Origin: UBA4427 sp045106235
GTDB taxonomy: Bacteria; Myxococcota_A; UBA9160; UBA4427
NCBI GenBank assembly: GCA_045106235.1
Contig: JBGCEJ010000003.1
Span: 248,001-312,000, forward strand
Reading direction: 5' to 3'
DNA: 64,000 nucleotides
A program made the translations under genes and the position numbers. Position 1 is the stretch's first letter. Each line of letters starts with the position of its first letter. Positions 38,551 to 47,395 of the stretch are shown one piece after another. The notes under the pieces are model-generated. The model did not search any database. It was not told where the DNA came from and saw only the letters and a program-made list of their open reading frames with translations.

Positions 38551-41496
38551 ATGAAGGAGAAGACCACTCCTCCGAACGCCATTTTTCGCTTTGACCGCGC
38601 AAAGAAAGAGCTAAGCGCGGACGGCGTGGCTCGACCACTTTCTCCGAAAGCGACGGATCTTCTTCTCTTCCTCGTCGAGAAACCGGGGGAGGTCGTTACT
38701 CGCGCAGAGCTGGTTGAGTCGGTCTGGGGCGGGCTTGCCGTCTCGAATGATGCCGTACGCTATGCGATGAAAGCGCTGCGGCGCGCGCTTGGGGATCCAG
38801 CGATGGCCCCGCTCTTTATCGAGACGGTCGCGCATCGGGGATGGCGCCTCGTTGCCCGGGTGGTGCGCGTTTCCGAAGAAAGCTGGATTCTTGAAGGGCG
38901 CGACGGATTTCAGTTGCAGCCGGCCGGGCGAGGCCGGGCGGCAAGGGACCCCTTTGTTGGGCGAGAGGTTGAGATGGGCTCTCTGATTGAGCGCCTATCG
39001 CAGGCGCAGGGCGGGCACCCACAGACGCTCTTTGTTCGAGGCGAGCCGGGGATCGGGAAGTCGCGACTGCTCGATGCCTTTCTGGAAATCGCGCGTACGC
39101 GGCCGGATACGCTGGCTGTCCGCGGCGACTGCATTGAGCATATTGGGCCGGGCATGCCCTATGCACCTTTGTTTCGGGTTCTGGAGCAGCTCTGCGAAGG
39201 GGATCTCGCCGTCGCGATGCTGCGTCGCCATGCCCCCACCTGGCTATCGCAGATGCCCTCGCTCACGGATCCAAAGGATCGCGCCTCTCTCGAGGAACAA
39301 GCGCAGGGCGCGACACAGTCCCGGATGGTCCGCGAGTGGGCCAACGTTCTGGAGAGATTGGCCGGAGACCAGACGATCGTGATCGCCCTCGAAGATCTTC
39401 AGTGGGCCGATGAGTCGACGCTCAGCGCACTCTTCTTCTTGGCTCAGCGCGACGCGCCGACGAAGGTCATGGTCTTGGCGACGCTCCGGGCCGAAGCTTC
39501 AGTGAACGGGGCTTTCGATCTGCAGCAGAGCCTTCATGATCTCGAGCGCCGTGAATATTGCGAGATCTTGTCGCCGTCTATTTTCGGGACCGAGTCTGTA
39601 CGGGCCTATCTCGCCTCTCGGTTCGGCGGAGCGGAAAGCCCCTGCCAGTCTGACACCCTCTGCGAGGGACTGGTGCAGGCGAGCGCTGGCAACCCGCTCT
39701 TTCTGGCGAGCCTGGTCGACGAGTCCGTCGAGGAGGGGGTGATCAAAGAGGATGAGGGGCGCTGGACTGTCGCCGAGGCGTTTCGGTTGGAGTCTGTTCC
39801 CGAGAGCTTGAAGCCGCTGATCGAGCGCCAGCTCAGCGGGCTTGCGCCTCGGCTGCGAGGCATGCTCGAGGTGGCGAGCGTCGTGGGACTGGAATTCTCC
39901 GCCGCTGAGCTGGCAAGCGCGCTCGACCGAGAGATCGAGGAGGTTGAATCCGATTGCGACGAACTTGTTGATGATGGTCGGTTCGTGTCGGGCGGCGCTG
40001 TCGTCGCTTGGCCGGATGGAACGCTGAGCTCCGGCTACCGCTTCAAACATGGGCTCCACCGCGAAGTCTTGTACGGGCTCCTTTCGGCGGGGCGTCGCTC
40101 TCGACTGCATCGTACGGTCGCGGAGCGATTGCGGGAAGCATTTGAGGGTCGCGAAGAGGCCGTCGCGGCCGGGCTCGCGATGCATTTCGAGCAGGGGCTG
40201 GATCTCGCTTCCGCATCGCAGTTTTACGCGCGCGCGGGGGATGCCAGCGCGCGATGCTTCGCGAATTCGGAAGCCGTCGGCCATTTTCGGCAGGCCTTGA
40301 AGCTTGCTGGTCAAACTGATTTTGAAGGGCAGGGCGTGTTTGAAATTTCGACGCGACTAGCGTTCTGCGCGCCGCTCGCGGCCGTCGCGGGATATGCGGC
40401 CTCGGAACTCGAAGAGAACCTCCGCCGCTTGGAAGTCCTGACGGCGGATATCAAGGACTCATCGCCGATGTTCCCGGCGCTTTTAGGACTCTGGTCGCTC
40501 AATTTCGTGCGCGCCGATTTCGATCGCGCGCGCATCCTCGGGGACCGAATGCTTGCGCTGGCGGATCAGGAATCCTCGGGCGCGGTGCGTCTGCAAGCCT
40601 ACCAGAGCGCAGGGCATTGCCTCTTCTACCGGGGCCAGGTCGTAGAGGCGCAGGAACACTACGAAGAGTCGACCCGAGGCTACAGCGTGAAGGAGCATCT
40701 GCGGCAGGACTACTGGATCGGGGATGATCCTCTGGTCTTGATGCTCGCGTGTCAGGGCCTCTCCTGTTGGTTTCTTGGCCGCTCTGATGAGGCGTGCGAG
40801 AGTGCCGAGGCCGCCGTCCGGGAGGGGAAACGCCTCGAACATCCGCCGAGTCTGGCACTCGCGTGGACCTACGGCGCAGTCCTGCATCAACTCCGGAATG
40901 ATGTGGCGCGGGCCTGGGAATGGAGCGATCGCGGGCTTGAGATTACGACGGCGGAAGGGATTCCCTTTTGGATGGATCTTTGTCGCATCGTTCGGGGTTG
41001 GTCGGTGGCCCGGGCCGATCCGGCGCGCAAGGCCGATGGGATTGAGTTGATTCGGACAGGGATTGCCGGTTGGGGGGCTACGGGTTCGAGCTTGGGCCTG
41101 CCGCATTTCCTTTCGCTCTTGGCGTCTTGCCTGGGCAGTTCGGATGAGGCGCTCGACAATCTGAACGAAGCTCGCCGGCTCATGGAAGAAACGGGGCAGT
41201 GGGTTTTTGAATCCGAAATCAACCGCCTTTCGGGAGACTTCTATCGACAGAGGGGGGAGTCGAATCGAGGGAACAATGATCTCGAAACCGCGCGCAGTTG
41301 GTATCTCCGCGCAGCCGAAATCGCCGAATCCCGAAGCCTCCGAGCCCCCGCACTTCAGGCCTGGATGTCACTTGGGGAACTGGGTGGGGCCAAGGCGAAA
41401 GTAGAGCGTCGCCTCCGTAACCTCGTCGCGCTCTATCCCGCGAATGTCGAGACGGATCTGCATCTCGAACAAGCTCGGCACCGATTGTCCAGGTGA
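38551..41496 (+). CDS. Large regulator: OmpR-type winged helix, AAA ATPase, TPR-like region
   Basis: A 981-residue cytoplasmic protein. Residues 10-105 form a PhoB/OmpR-type winged helix (LSPKATDLLLFLVEKPGEVV then RAELVESVWG, and AVRYAMKALRRALGD as recognition region) as in CadC-like regulators. Residues 135-480 hold an AAA/STAND ATPase: VGRE, Walker A GEPGIGKS (164-171), Walker B IVIALED (277-282). The C-terminal half is a series of helical TPR-like repeats. This is a signal-integrating activator type. It lies directly after a PEP-CTERM gene and may regulate the surface-protein region. Confidence 0.9.
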   Translation: MKEKTTPPNAIFRFDRAKKELSADGVARPLSPKATDLLLFLVEKPGEVVTRAELVESVWGGLAVSNDAVRYAMKALRRALGDPAMAPLFIETVAHRGWRLVARVVRVSEESWILEGRDGFQLQPAGRGRAARDPFVGREVEMGSLIERLSQAQGGHPQTLFVRGEPGIGKSRLLDAFLEIARTRPDTLAVRGDCIEHIGPGMPYAPLFRVLEQLCEGDLAVAMLRRHAPTWLSQMPSLTDPKDRASLEEQAQGATQSRMVREWANVLERLAGDQTIVIALEDLQWADESTLSALFFLAQRDAPTKVMVLATLRAEASVNGAFDLQQSLHDLERREYCEILSPSIFGTESVRAYLASRFGGAESPCQSDTLCEGLVQASAGNPLFLASLVDESVEEGVIKEDEGRWTVAEAFRLESVPESLKPLIERQLSGLAPRLRGMLEVASVVGLEFSAAELASALDREIEEVESDCDELVDDGRFVSGGAVVAWPDGTLSSGYRFKHGLHREVLYGLLSAGRRSRLHRTVAERLREAFEGREEAVAAGLAMHFEQGLDLASASQFYARAGDASARCFANSEAVGHFRQALKLAGQTDFEGQGVFEISTRLAFCAPLAAVAGYAASELEENLRRLEVLTADIKDSSPMFPALLGLWSLNFVRADFDRARILGDRMLALADQESSGAVRLQAYQSAGHCLFYRGQVVEAQEHYEESTRGYSVKEHLRQDYWIGDDPLVLMLACQGLSCWFLGRSDEACESAEAAVREGKRLEHPPSLALAWTYGAVLHQLRNDVARAWEWSDRGLEITTAEGIPFWMDLCRIVRGWSVARADPARKADGIELIRTGIAGWGATGSSLGLPHFLSLLASCLGSSDEALDNLNEARRLMEETGQWVFESEINRLSGDFYRQRGESNRGNNDLETARSWYLRAAEIAESRSLRAPALQAWMSLGELGGAKAKVERRLRNLVALYPANVETDLHLEQARHRLSR

Positions 41497-41501
41497 ATCG
41501 G

Positions 41502-41517
41502 AGGCGAAGCCTATTCT
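41502..41517 (+). terminator. Weak terminator after the AAA regulator
   Basis: AGGC-GAA-GCCT followed by ATTCTTTT, just after the stop codon at 41496 and before the end of the convergent SulP gene. The stem is only 4-5 bp but the T-rich run follows immediately. Confidence 0.35.
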
Positions 41518-41526
41518 TTTGATCGC

Positions 41527-43161
41527 CTAACTCGGGACCACGCTTCCTTTCGGGAGCGGGCTCGAGCCGCCGAGTGCTTCCGTTGCAAGCCTCCGCTCTT
41601 CCTCAGCATCCACCGCAACGAAATAGCGTGGGTCTTCCAGTACGTTGATATCGCAGAGCTGCTGAGCCCGGTCGACCATCCGGATGCAGTCCTTGCTGAG
41701 ATGCTGGAAGTGAATGCGCTTGTCGGCCTTCTCGTACTTCAGCGCGAGCTTGTTCAGCACCTCGATCGCACTCTGGTCGACGACCCGGGACTCGGCGAAG
41801 TCCACGATGATCTCGTCGGGGTCGCCCGCGACGTCGAACTTGGACATGAACTCCGTCGTTGATCCAAAGAAGAGCGGCCCGTAGATCTCGTAGTGCTTTA
41901 CGCCGTCGACATCGATGCGCCTTCGAGCGCGAATCCGGATGGCGTTCTCCCAAGCGAAGACCAGAGCGGAGAGAACGACGCCACTGAGCACGGCGATGGC
42001 AAGGTCGAAGGCGACGGTCATCCCCGTGACGACTAGCATCACAATCACATCCGAGATCGGCACGCGGATGACGGTCATGAAGGTGTTCCAGGCGAAGGTT
42101 CCGATGACCACCATGAACATGACGCCGACGAGTGCGGCGATCGGGACCATTTCGATATAGGTCGAGCCGAAAAGGATGAAGCCGAGGAGGGCGAGCGCGG
42201 CCACCAAGCCTGAAAGCCGCCCGCGACCGCCCGAATTGATATTGATGATGCTCTGGCCAATCATCGCGCAGCCGCCCATCCCGCCGAAGAATCCGTTCAC
42301 AATATTCGCTGTGCCCTGGGCCAGGCATTCGCGGTTCGCGTCGCCGCGGGTTTCGGTGAGCTCGTCGATCAGGTTCAGCGTCATCAGCGATTCGATGAGC
42401 CCAATCGCGGCCAGGATGATCGCGTAGGGGAGAATGAAAATAAAATTCTCCGCGTTCAGCGAGACCAGGGGGGCCGCGAAGGTCGGCAGGCCGGCGGCAA
42501 TGCCGTCGCCCCCTCGGCCCTGAATGAAGCTCGCGACGGTCTGGGTATCGACGCCGCCGAGGATGACGACGAGCGAGACGAAAACGATCGCGGTCAGCGC
42601 CGCCGGGAGTTTCGCCGTGAAGGCCAAGCGAGGTAGGCCCGCCATGATGGCCATCGTGATCGCAGTGAGTCCGGCCATCGTCCAAAGGGCGTCGCCCTCC
42701 ATCCAGGCACCCTCGGCAGTTTTGAACATGCCCAGCTGCGAGAGGAAAATGACGATCGCGAGTCCGTTCACGAAGCCCATCATCACGGGGCTCGGGATCA
42801 TTCGGACGAATTTCCCGAGTTTCATTGCGCCGGCGCTCAACTGAAAGAGGCCCGCGAGCACAAGCGTCGCGAAGAGAAGCTGGAGTCCCTGACCAGAGCC
42901 CATCGCCTCGCCTTCTTTCACGAGGGAGACCATCACGACGGCCATCGCTCCGGTTGCGCCGGAGATCATGCCGGGCCGTCCGCCGAAGATCGACGTGACC
43001 AGTCCCATCATGAACGCGCCGTAGAGGCCGACCACCGGCGAGATTCCCGCCACGAACGCGAAGGCCACCGCCTCGGGGACCAGCGCCAGGGCAACCGTCA
43101 GCCCTGAAAGAATATCCGCGCTCGCGCTGCCCTGTTCCTCATCAACCCATGAAAACTTCAA
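41527..43161 (-). CDS. SulP family inorganic anion transporter with STAS domain
   Basis: A 544-residue inner-membrane protein. About ten to fourteen hydrophobic helices form the SLC26/SulP core; signatures include the N-terminal AGLTVALALVPEAVAFAF-like helix and GGMGGCAMIGQSI. The cytoplasmic STAS domain occupies about 430-530 (IIVDFAESRVVDQSAIEVLN). Members carry sulfate, bicarbonate or other anions; GGMGGCAMIG with a STAS domain suits bicarbonate or sulfate but cannot be decided. Convergent with the AAA regulator. Confidence 0.93.
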   Translation of the reverse strand: MKFSWVDEEQGSASADILSGLTVALALVPEAVAFAFVAGISPVVGLYGAFMMGLVTSIFGGRPGMISGATGAMAVVMVSLVKEGEAMGSGQGLQLLFATLVLAGLFQLSAGAMKLGKFVRMIPSPVMMGFVNGLAIVIFLSQLGMFKTAEGAWMEGDALWTMAGLTAITMAIMAGLPRLAFTAKLPAALTAIVFVSLVVILGGVDTQTVASFIQGRGGDGIAAGLPTFAAPLVSLNAENFIFILPYAIILAAIGLIESLMTLNLIDELTETRGDANRECLAQGTANIVNGFFGGMGGCAMIGQSIININSGGRGRLSGLVAALALLGFILFGSTYIEMVPIAALVGVMFMVVIGTFAWNTFMTVIRVPISDVIVMLVVTGMTVAFDLAIAVLSGVVLSALVFAWENAIRIRARRRIDVDGVKHYEIYGPLFFGSTTEFMSKFDVAGDPDEIIVDFAESRVVDQSAIEVLNKLALKYEKADKRIHFQHLSKDCIRMVDRAQQLCDINVLEDPRYFVAVDAEEERRLATEALGGSSPLPKGSVVPS

Positions 43162-43542
43162 CGAAACTCCCGATCAACCCATTGCTCGCGAGCTTCAGCC
43201 GCGCGGACATCCTGCCCAGCGCATCTCGCCCGCTCGACGGGGTGCGGGGTGTTACACCGCATCCCGCGTCGGGGCAACGCAATTCACGCGCTCCGAATTG
43301 ATGCACTTCATCGGCTGGTCGGCGTTTACGAAGGAGCGGTTTCCGTTGGGGACAACGACGGCCCGGCGACCGGCTCCGGGACTCTGGCGAAGCCGTAGGG
43401 TGATCGCTGGAGACGCGGCGCGTAGATGCCCGAATTCCCCGCCACCATCCCGGTTCCGAGGCTACTTCCCTTGTTGAGCGGGTGTTTCGATGTCTCCCCT
43501 GAGGCCTTGGGCTTCCCGTGAAAGATGAAGAGGCCTGACTCA
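43162..43542. other. Divergent intergenic region, SulP and HAF PEP-CTERM genes
   Basis: About 380 bases with two outward promoters expected. It contains GAATTCCCCG at 43432-43441 (see 36201-36217). No gene or strong hairpin was seen. Confidence 0.4.
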
Positions 43543-44700
43543 ATGATCCGAACCGCTGCTGCCGACCTTTTGCCTATTCCTGCCGCTCTCGTCCTGTGCG
43601 CTTTCGTACTCGCATCGAGCCAGTCCCTCGCGCAAGTGGGCTACTACGAACTTCGCCTGGGCGATGAAAGTATTGTCTTGGATGACGTGTCAGGTGATGG
43701 ACGCGTGGTTGCCGGGACGGGGGATGACTTCGGGTTCCGCTGGACGATCGAAGACGGATTCACGCCGATCCCGCGCCGAATTGTCGATGGGACCGCTGTT
43801 CGCGGTACTCCGCGCAGCCTTTCCTCCGACGGAAATGCGTTCTTCGGCAACTCGTTCACCGTAGAGAACTTTCTCGAACCGACGGTTTGGAACGCGGACG
43901 GAACCATCACGAGCGTTTACTCTTCACTGCGGCCTGGAGTTGAAGACACCGACTCTGAGGGGATCTCGGGAGACGGATCTGTTTCCGTGGGGTGGTCATA
44001 CGCTCCGGATTTCGGAACCGAGGGATTCCTCTATGACGATACGAACGGCCTTCGCTATCTCGCAGACCTGACGGGCGATGAGCGATCGACCAAGCTGAAC
44101 GCCGTGTCCGCCGATGGCCGAAAAGCGGTCGGCTGGATTATTCAGCCCGAAAATCCGCGGACGACGGAGATCCTGATCTATGACGCCGATCGCGAAGCCG
44201 GCAATGGAATCCAAGTCCTTGGGGATCTCGCGGGCGGCGCGATTCGAGCGGAAGCGCTCAGCATTTCCGCAGACGGAAGTACCGTCGTCGGTTATGGCTT
44301 ACCTGAGGGCAACAACTTTGAGGCTTTCGTACATACAGATGCCGAAGGACTTTTCTCCATCGGGACCTTGGGGCCCGACTACGATGCCGACCGCAGCAAA
44401 GCCTTCGACGTTTCCGGGGATGGAAGCAAGGTTGTCGGAGAGAGCAGTGACTACGCCTTTATTTGGGATCGGGCAAACGGCATGGTTGAACTGGGCCTCT
44501 ACTTCGAGCTCATGGGGCTTGACCTCAACGGGACGACCCCGCTTTCCGCGAGCGCTATCTCGGATGACGGCCGGACGATCATTGGCTACGGCATTGACTC
44601 GAATGGCGAATTCGTGAGTTGGGTCGCTGTCATCCCTGAGCCCAGTACGGCGCTCCTGCTCGCATTCGGGCTGCTCGGACTTTCACTCTCTCGGCCTTGA
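43543..44700 (+). CDS. PEP-CTERM protein with HAF-type repeats
   Basis: A 385-residue secreted protein. Signal peptide: MIRTAAADLLPIPAALVLCAF and SSQSLAQ. The mature part carries repeats with S-x-D-G-[RS]-x-[VA]-V-G-x-[GS] (for example DGSVSVGWS, DGRKAVGWI, DGSTVVGYG, DGSKVVGES), the HAF-type extracellular repeat. It ends with a PEP-CTERM signal VIPEPSTALLLAFGLLGLSL then a short SRP tail. The start at 43543 is preferred because AGAGG lies 9 bases upstream; ATG 43525 is the alternative. Confidence 0.88.
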   Translation: MIRTAAADLLPIPAALVLCAFVLASSQSLAQVGYYELRLGDESIVLDDVSGDGRVVAGTGDDFGFRWTIEDGFTPIPRRIVDGTAVRGTPRSLSSDGNAFFGNSFTVENFLEPTVWNADGTITSVYSSLRPGVEDTDSEGISGDGSVSVGWSYAPDFGTEGFLYDDTNGLRYLADLTGDERSTKLNAVSADGRKAVGWIIQPENPRTTEILIYDADREAGNGIQVLGDLAGGAIRAEALSISADGSTVVGYGLPEGNNFEAFVHTDAEGLFSIGTLGPDYDADRSKAFDVSGDGSKVVGESSDYAFIWDRANGMVELGLYFELMGLDLNGTTPLSASAISDDGRTIIGYGIDSNGEFVSWVAVIPEPSTALLLAFGLLGLSLSRP

Positions 44701-44797
44701 ACATCCGCGCTCGTATATCCTTGCCGTCTCGGGCGGACCGCTATCATCGCGCCGTACCGTGTCTGTTGCGGAGAATAAGGACCAAGAAAGCGCTTCA

Positions 44798-45880
44798 ATG
44801 GCCAAGACCGGCGTTCAAGAACTTCCCGAAGGACCGATCGACATTATCGGTGACGTGCACGGCGAATATGATGCGCTCGTCAGCCTTCTCGGGAAGCTCG
44901 GCTACGACGATTTAGGCCGCCACAGCGAAAAGCGCCGTCTGGTTTTCGTCGGCGACCTGATCGACCGCGGTCCCGATAGCCCCGCCGTTCTCCGCGCCGT
45001 AAAACGAATGGTGGATGCGGGATACGCCTGGTGCATCGCAGGAAATCACGAAATCAACGCGATTCGCGATGACGCGGAAAAGGATCGTGCGGGGGAGGGG
45101 TGGTGGTACGGTCGGAACGAGGCCGCCTACGCCGCCGCCGTCGTTGATCCACAAGAAAAGGAAGAATCGTTTCTTCCGTTCTTGCGCAGTTTGCCGGGGG
45201 CGCTTGAGCATGGCGATCTTCGCGTGGTCCACGCATGCTGGCATGAGCCTTCAATCGAGCGAATGCGCGATGCGACCAGTGTCATCGACGCATTCCATAG
45301 CGAAGCCGAGGCGAACCAGAAGAATTTGGAAGAACTGGGGCGAGCGCTCCGGAATCGCGCGCGCCTAGAGCAGTTCGAATGGACCCGGATCAAGGACGAA
45401 GGACGAAAGCTCCCCCTCATCCCCGAGCTCGCGGCCTACGACGAAGCCAATCAGATGGGCAACGCGATCAAGGTGGCGACTTCGGGGATCGAACGCGCCG
45501 CGCTCGATAGCTACTGGGCGTCGGGGAAATGGCGAATGGTCGAGCGGGTGCCTTGGTGGGAAGAATACGCTGGGCCGCCCGTCGTGGTCGGGCATTATTG
45601 GCGCCGATACGATCCAAATGTGAGCCCTCATCAGAAGCAAAGGAACGCGACGCTCTTTGGAGACGCGCCTTCCCACGCGACGCTTGGCCCCGCCGGCCAG
45701 GTCATGTGCATCGACTATTCAGTGGGCATGCGGTTCCTGGAGAGAAAGCGCGCGACCGGCCAACGGCCCGAGCGCTTCGATGCATGCCTGGCCGCGCTTC
45801 GGCTGCCGGAATGGCGTCTCGTCTTTGATGACGAACGCCCGGGGATGGATGTGGACCGGGGGAGTCGACCGTCGGGCTGA
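44798..45880 (+). CDS. Metallophosphoesterase (Ser/Thr phosphatase-like)
   Basis: A 360-residue calcineurin-like phosphoesterase. All five family blocks are visible: GDVHGE, VGDLIDRGP, GNHE, VHACWH and GHYWRR, supplying the dinuclear metal ligands. The order and spacing match bacterial PrpA/PrpB-like protein phosphatases or Ap4A hydrolases of this class, though the protein is longer than these. A GTG 13 codons upstream is an alternative start. It follows the PEP-CTERM gene by 97 bases. Confidence 0.9.
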   Translation: MAKTGVQELPEGPIDIIGDVHGEYDALVSLLGKLGYDDLGRHSEKRRLVFVGDLIDRGPDSPAVLRAVKRMVDAGYAWCIAGNHEINAIRDDAEKDRAGEGWWYGRNEAAYAAAVVDPQEKEESFLPFLRSLPGALEHGDLRVVHACWHEPSIERMRDATSVIDAFHSEAEANQKNLEELGRALRNRARLEQFEWTRIKDEGRKLPLIPELAAYDEANQMGNAIKVATSGIERAALDSYWASGKWRMVERVPWWEEYAGPPVVVGHYWRRYDPNVSPHQKQRNATLFGDAPSHATLGPAGQVMCIDYSVGMRFLERKRATGQRPERFDACLAALRLPEWRLVFDDERPGMDVDRGSRPSG

Positions 45881-45934
45881 TTCAGCCAAAACCTCGTTGG
45901 GGGTGATGTGGTTTTCGGGTGGCCGTACCGCTCG

Positions 45935-47317
45935 CTAGGAAATCATTCGTCTGCGTTTGAGTCCGGTGAGCAGAAGCGTACCGAAGGCCAGGGGCAGGGC
46001 GAACGCGGGTTCCGGGAGGAACCAGAGGCCGCGACTCGCTATGCCAAACTGTGCTCGGCCCGAGAAGGCGATGTCCCCAAGCGCGTTCACTGCGGGCTTG
46101 TTCCCGAAAGACACGAATTGGCCAAGGGTGTCCGGCGCGGGATCCCCCGCGAGCGCTACGGCTTCGAGCGCATCGTTTCGGAGCAGGAACACGCCGCGAG
46201 AGAAGAGCCCGCCGGCATCGATCTGTCCTTCAAACAGGATGTCGCCCGCCGCGTTCGTTGCGACTTCATTCGAAATCCCGAGGAGCATCCCGCCGCCCGT
46301 TTCGGGGACGATATCCCCGCTGAATACGAGATCTGTTAGGCCTCCGGCGTCGCTGCGGAACAGGCCGAATTCAGAGACGGCGCCTCCTGCGAAACCCGAG
46401 CCGAAGACGAGGCTGCCGTCCGGGGCAATGGGCGGTCGCTGAACCGAAACCTGCGTGAAGGCACTTCCGCCGGAGCCTGGCGCGATATCACCTTCGAGCG
46501 CGACGGCCGAGAGCGCCCCGTTATCGTCGATAAAGATGCCTTGGTCGGAGAAGCCGCCCCCGAAATATTCACTTTCGAAGGCGATCTCGCCGCCTTGCCC
46601 GAGGGACGGCCCTGACATCTGCGTGAAGGCCGCGCCAGGCAGCCCCGGAATCGGCGTGCCGTTAAAGGCGACGGCGGAGATGAGGCCGGACTCGATCCGA
46701 AAGATGCCTTCTGCGACGAGGCCGCCGTTCACGCGGGCGAAAAACGCGAGGGTGCCCGCGTTGTTGAATTTCGCTTCGCTTGGGATGTTGAAGGTTCCGC
46801 CGCCTGTTCCCGGAGCCGGATCGCCATCGAGGACCGCGGCGCTGACGGTTCCGCCACTGCTCACGAAAATCCCAGAGCGCGCCGCCGCTCCGACGATGCT
46901 CGAATTGAAGGCGACGTCGCCACTATTGTTGATTTGAACGCCGCCGAAGGTCTGGAACGTGCCGCCTGATCCGGGGGCTGCGTCGCCTCGGAGCGCAACG
47001 ACGGAGGTGCCGGTGGTCGGGGATTCGACGAACACGCCGGTGACCGTGCTTCCCCCGCTGAGATTCGCAGTGAAGGCGGCTTCGCCTAGATCATTCAGGC
47101 TGGGCGAGCCGAATGAAGCGAAGCTGCCGCCACCCGTGCCAGGAGCGGCATCCCCCGAGAGCAAGAGGGAAGTGAGCTGGGCCTCGGCTGAGATCGGGGC
47201 GAGAGAGGCAAGCGAGCCAAATACCAGGGCCGTGATGTAAAAGAGAAGCCGGTTCGTTCTTGGGGCGAACCGCGTGGGCTTGGGGAATTCCGCTCGCGCT
47301 TCTTCGCATGCTCTCAT
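45935..47317 (-). CDS. PEP-CTERM protein, choice-of-anchor NxxGxxAF repeat type
   Basis: A 460-residue secreted protein with a long basic n-region and signal (LLFYITALVFGSLASLAPISA). It carries about seven 55-60-residue repeats, each with G-D-x-x-P-G-[TS]-G-G-[GS]-x-F and later N-x-x-G-[DE]-[IV]-[AL]-F, the signature of the choice-of-anchor NxxGxxAF tandem-repeat family. The C-terminus LPEPAFALPLAFGTLLLTGL plus basic RRR is a PEP-CTERM signal. The start at 47317 is preferred: AAGGAG is 9 bases upstream, while ATG 47326 abuts it. It is the last gene of the 45.9-51.5 kb minus-strand cluster. Confidence 0.9.
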   Translation of the reverse strand: MRACEEARAEFPKPTRFAPRTNRLLFYITALVFGSLASLAPISAEAQLTSLLLSGDAAPGTGGGSFASFGSPSLNDLGEAAFTANLSGGSTVTGVFVESPTTGTSVVALRGDAAPGSGGTFQTFGGVQINNSGDVAFNSSIVGAAARSGIFVSSGGTVSAAVLDGDPAPGTGGGTFNIPSEAKFNNAGTLAFFARVNGGLVAEGIFRIESGLISAVAFNGTPIPGLPGAAFTQMSGPSLGQGGEIAFESEYFGGGFSDQGIFIDDNGALSAVALEGDIAPGSGGSAFTQVSVQRPPIAPDGSLVFGSGFAGGAVSEFGLFRSDAGGLTDLVFSGDIVPETGGGMLLGISNEVATNAAGDILFEGQIDAGGLFSRGVFLLRNDALEAVALAGDPAPDTLGQFVSFGNKPAVNALGDIAFSGRAQFGIASRGLWFLPEPAFALPLAFGTLLLTGLKRRRMIS

Positions 47318-47395
47318 CGAGATCATCTCCTTGGTGGGGAGTCTCGATTATGTCGGGATTGCGATGCGCGATGTGTGAAGGGCGCCACAGATGTG

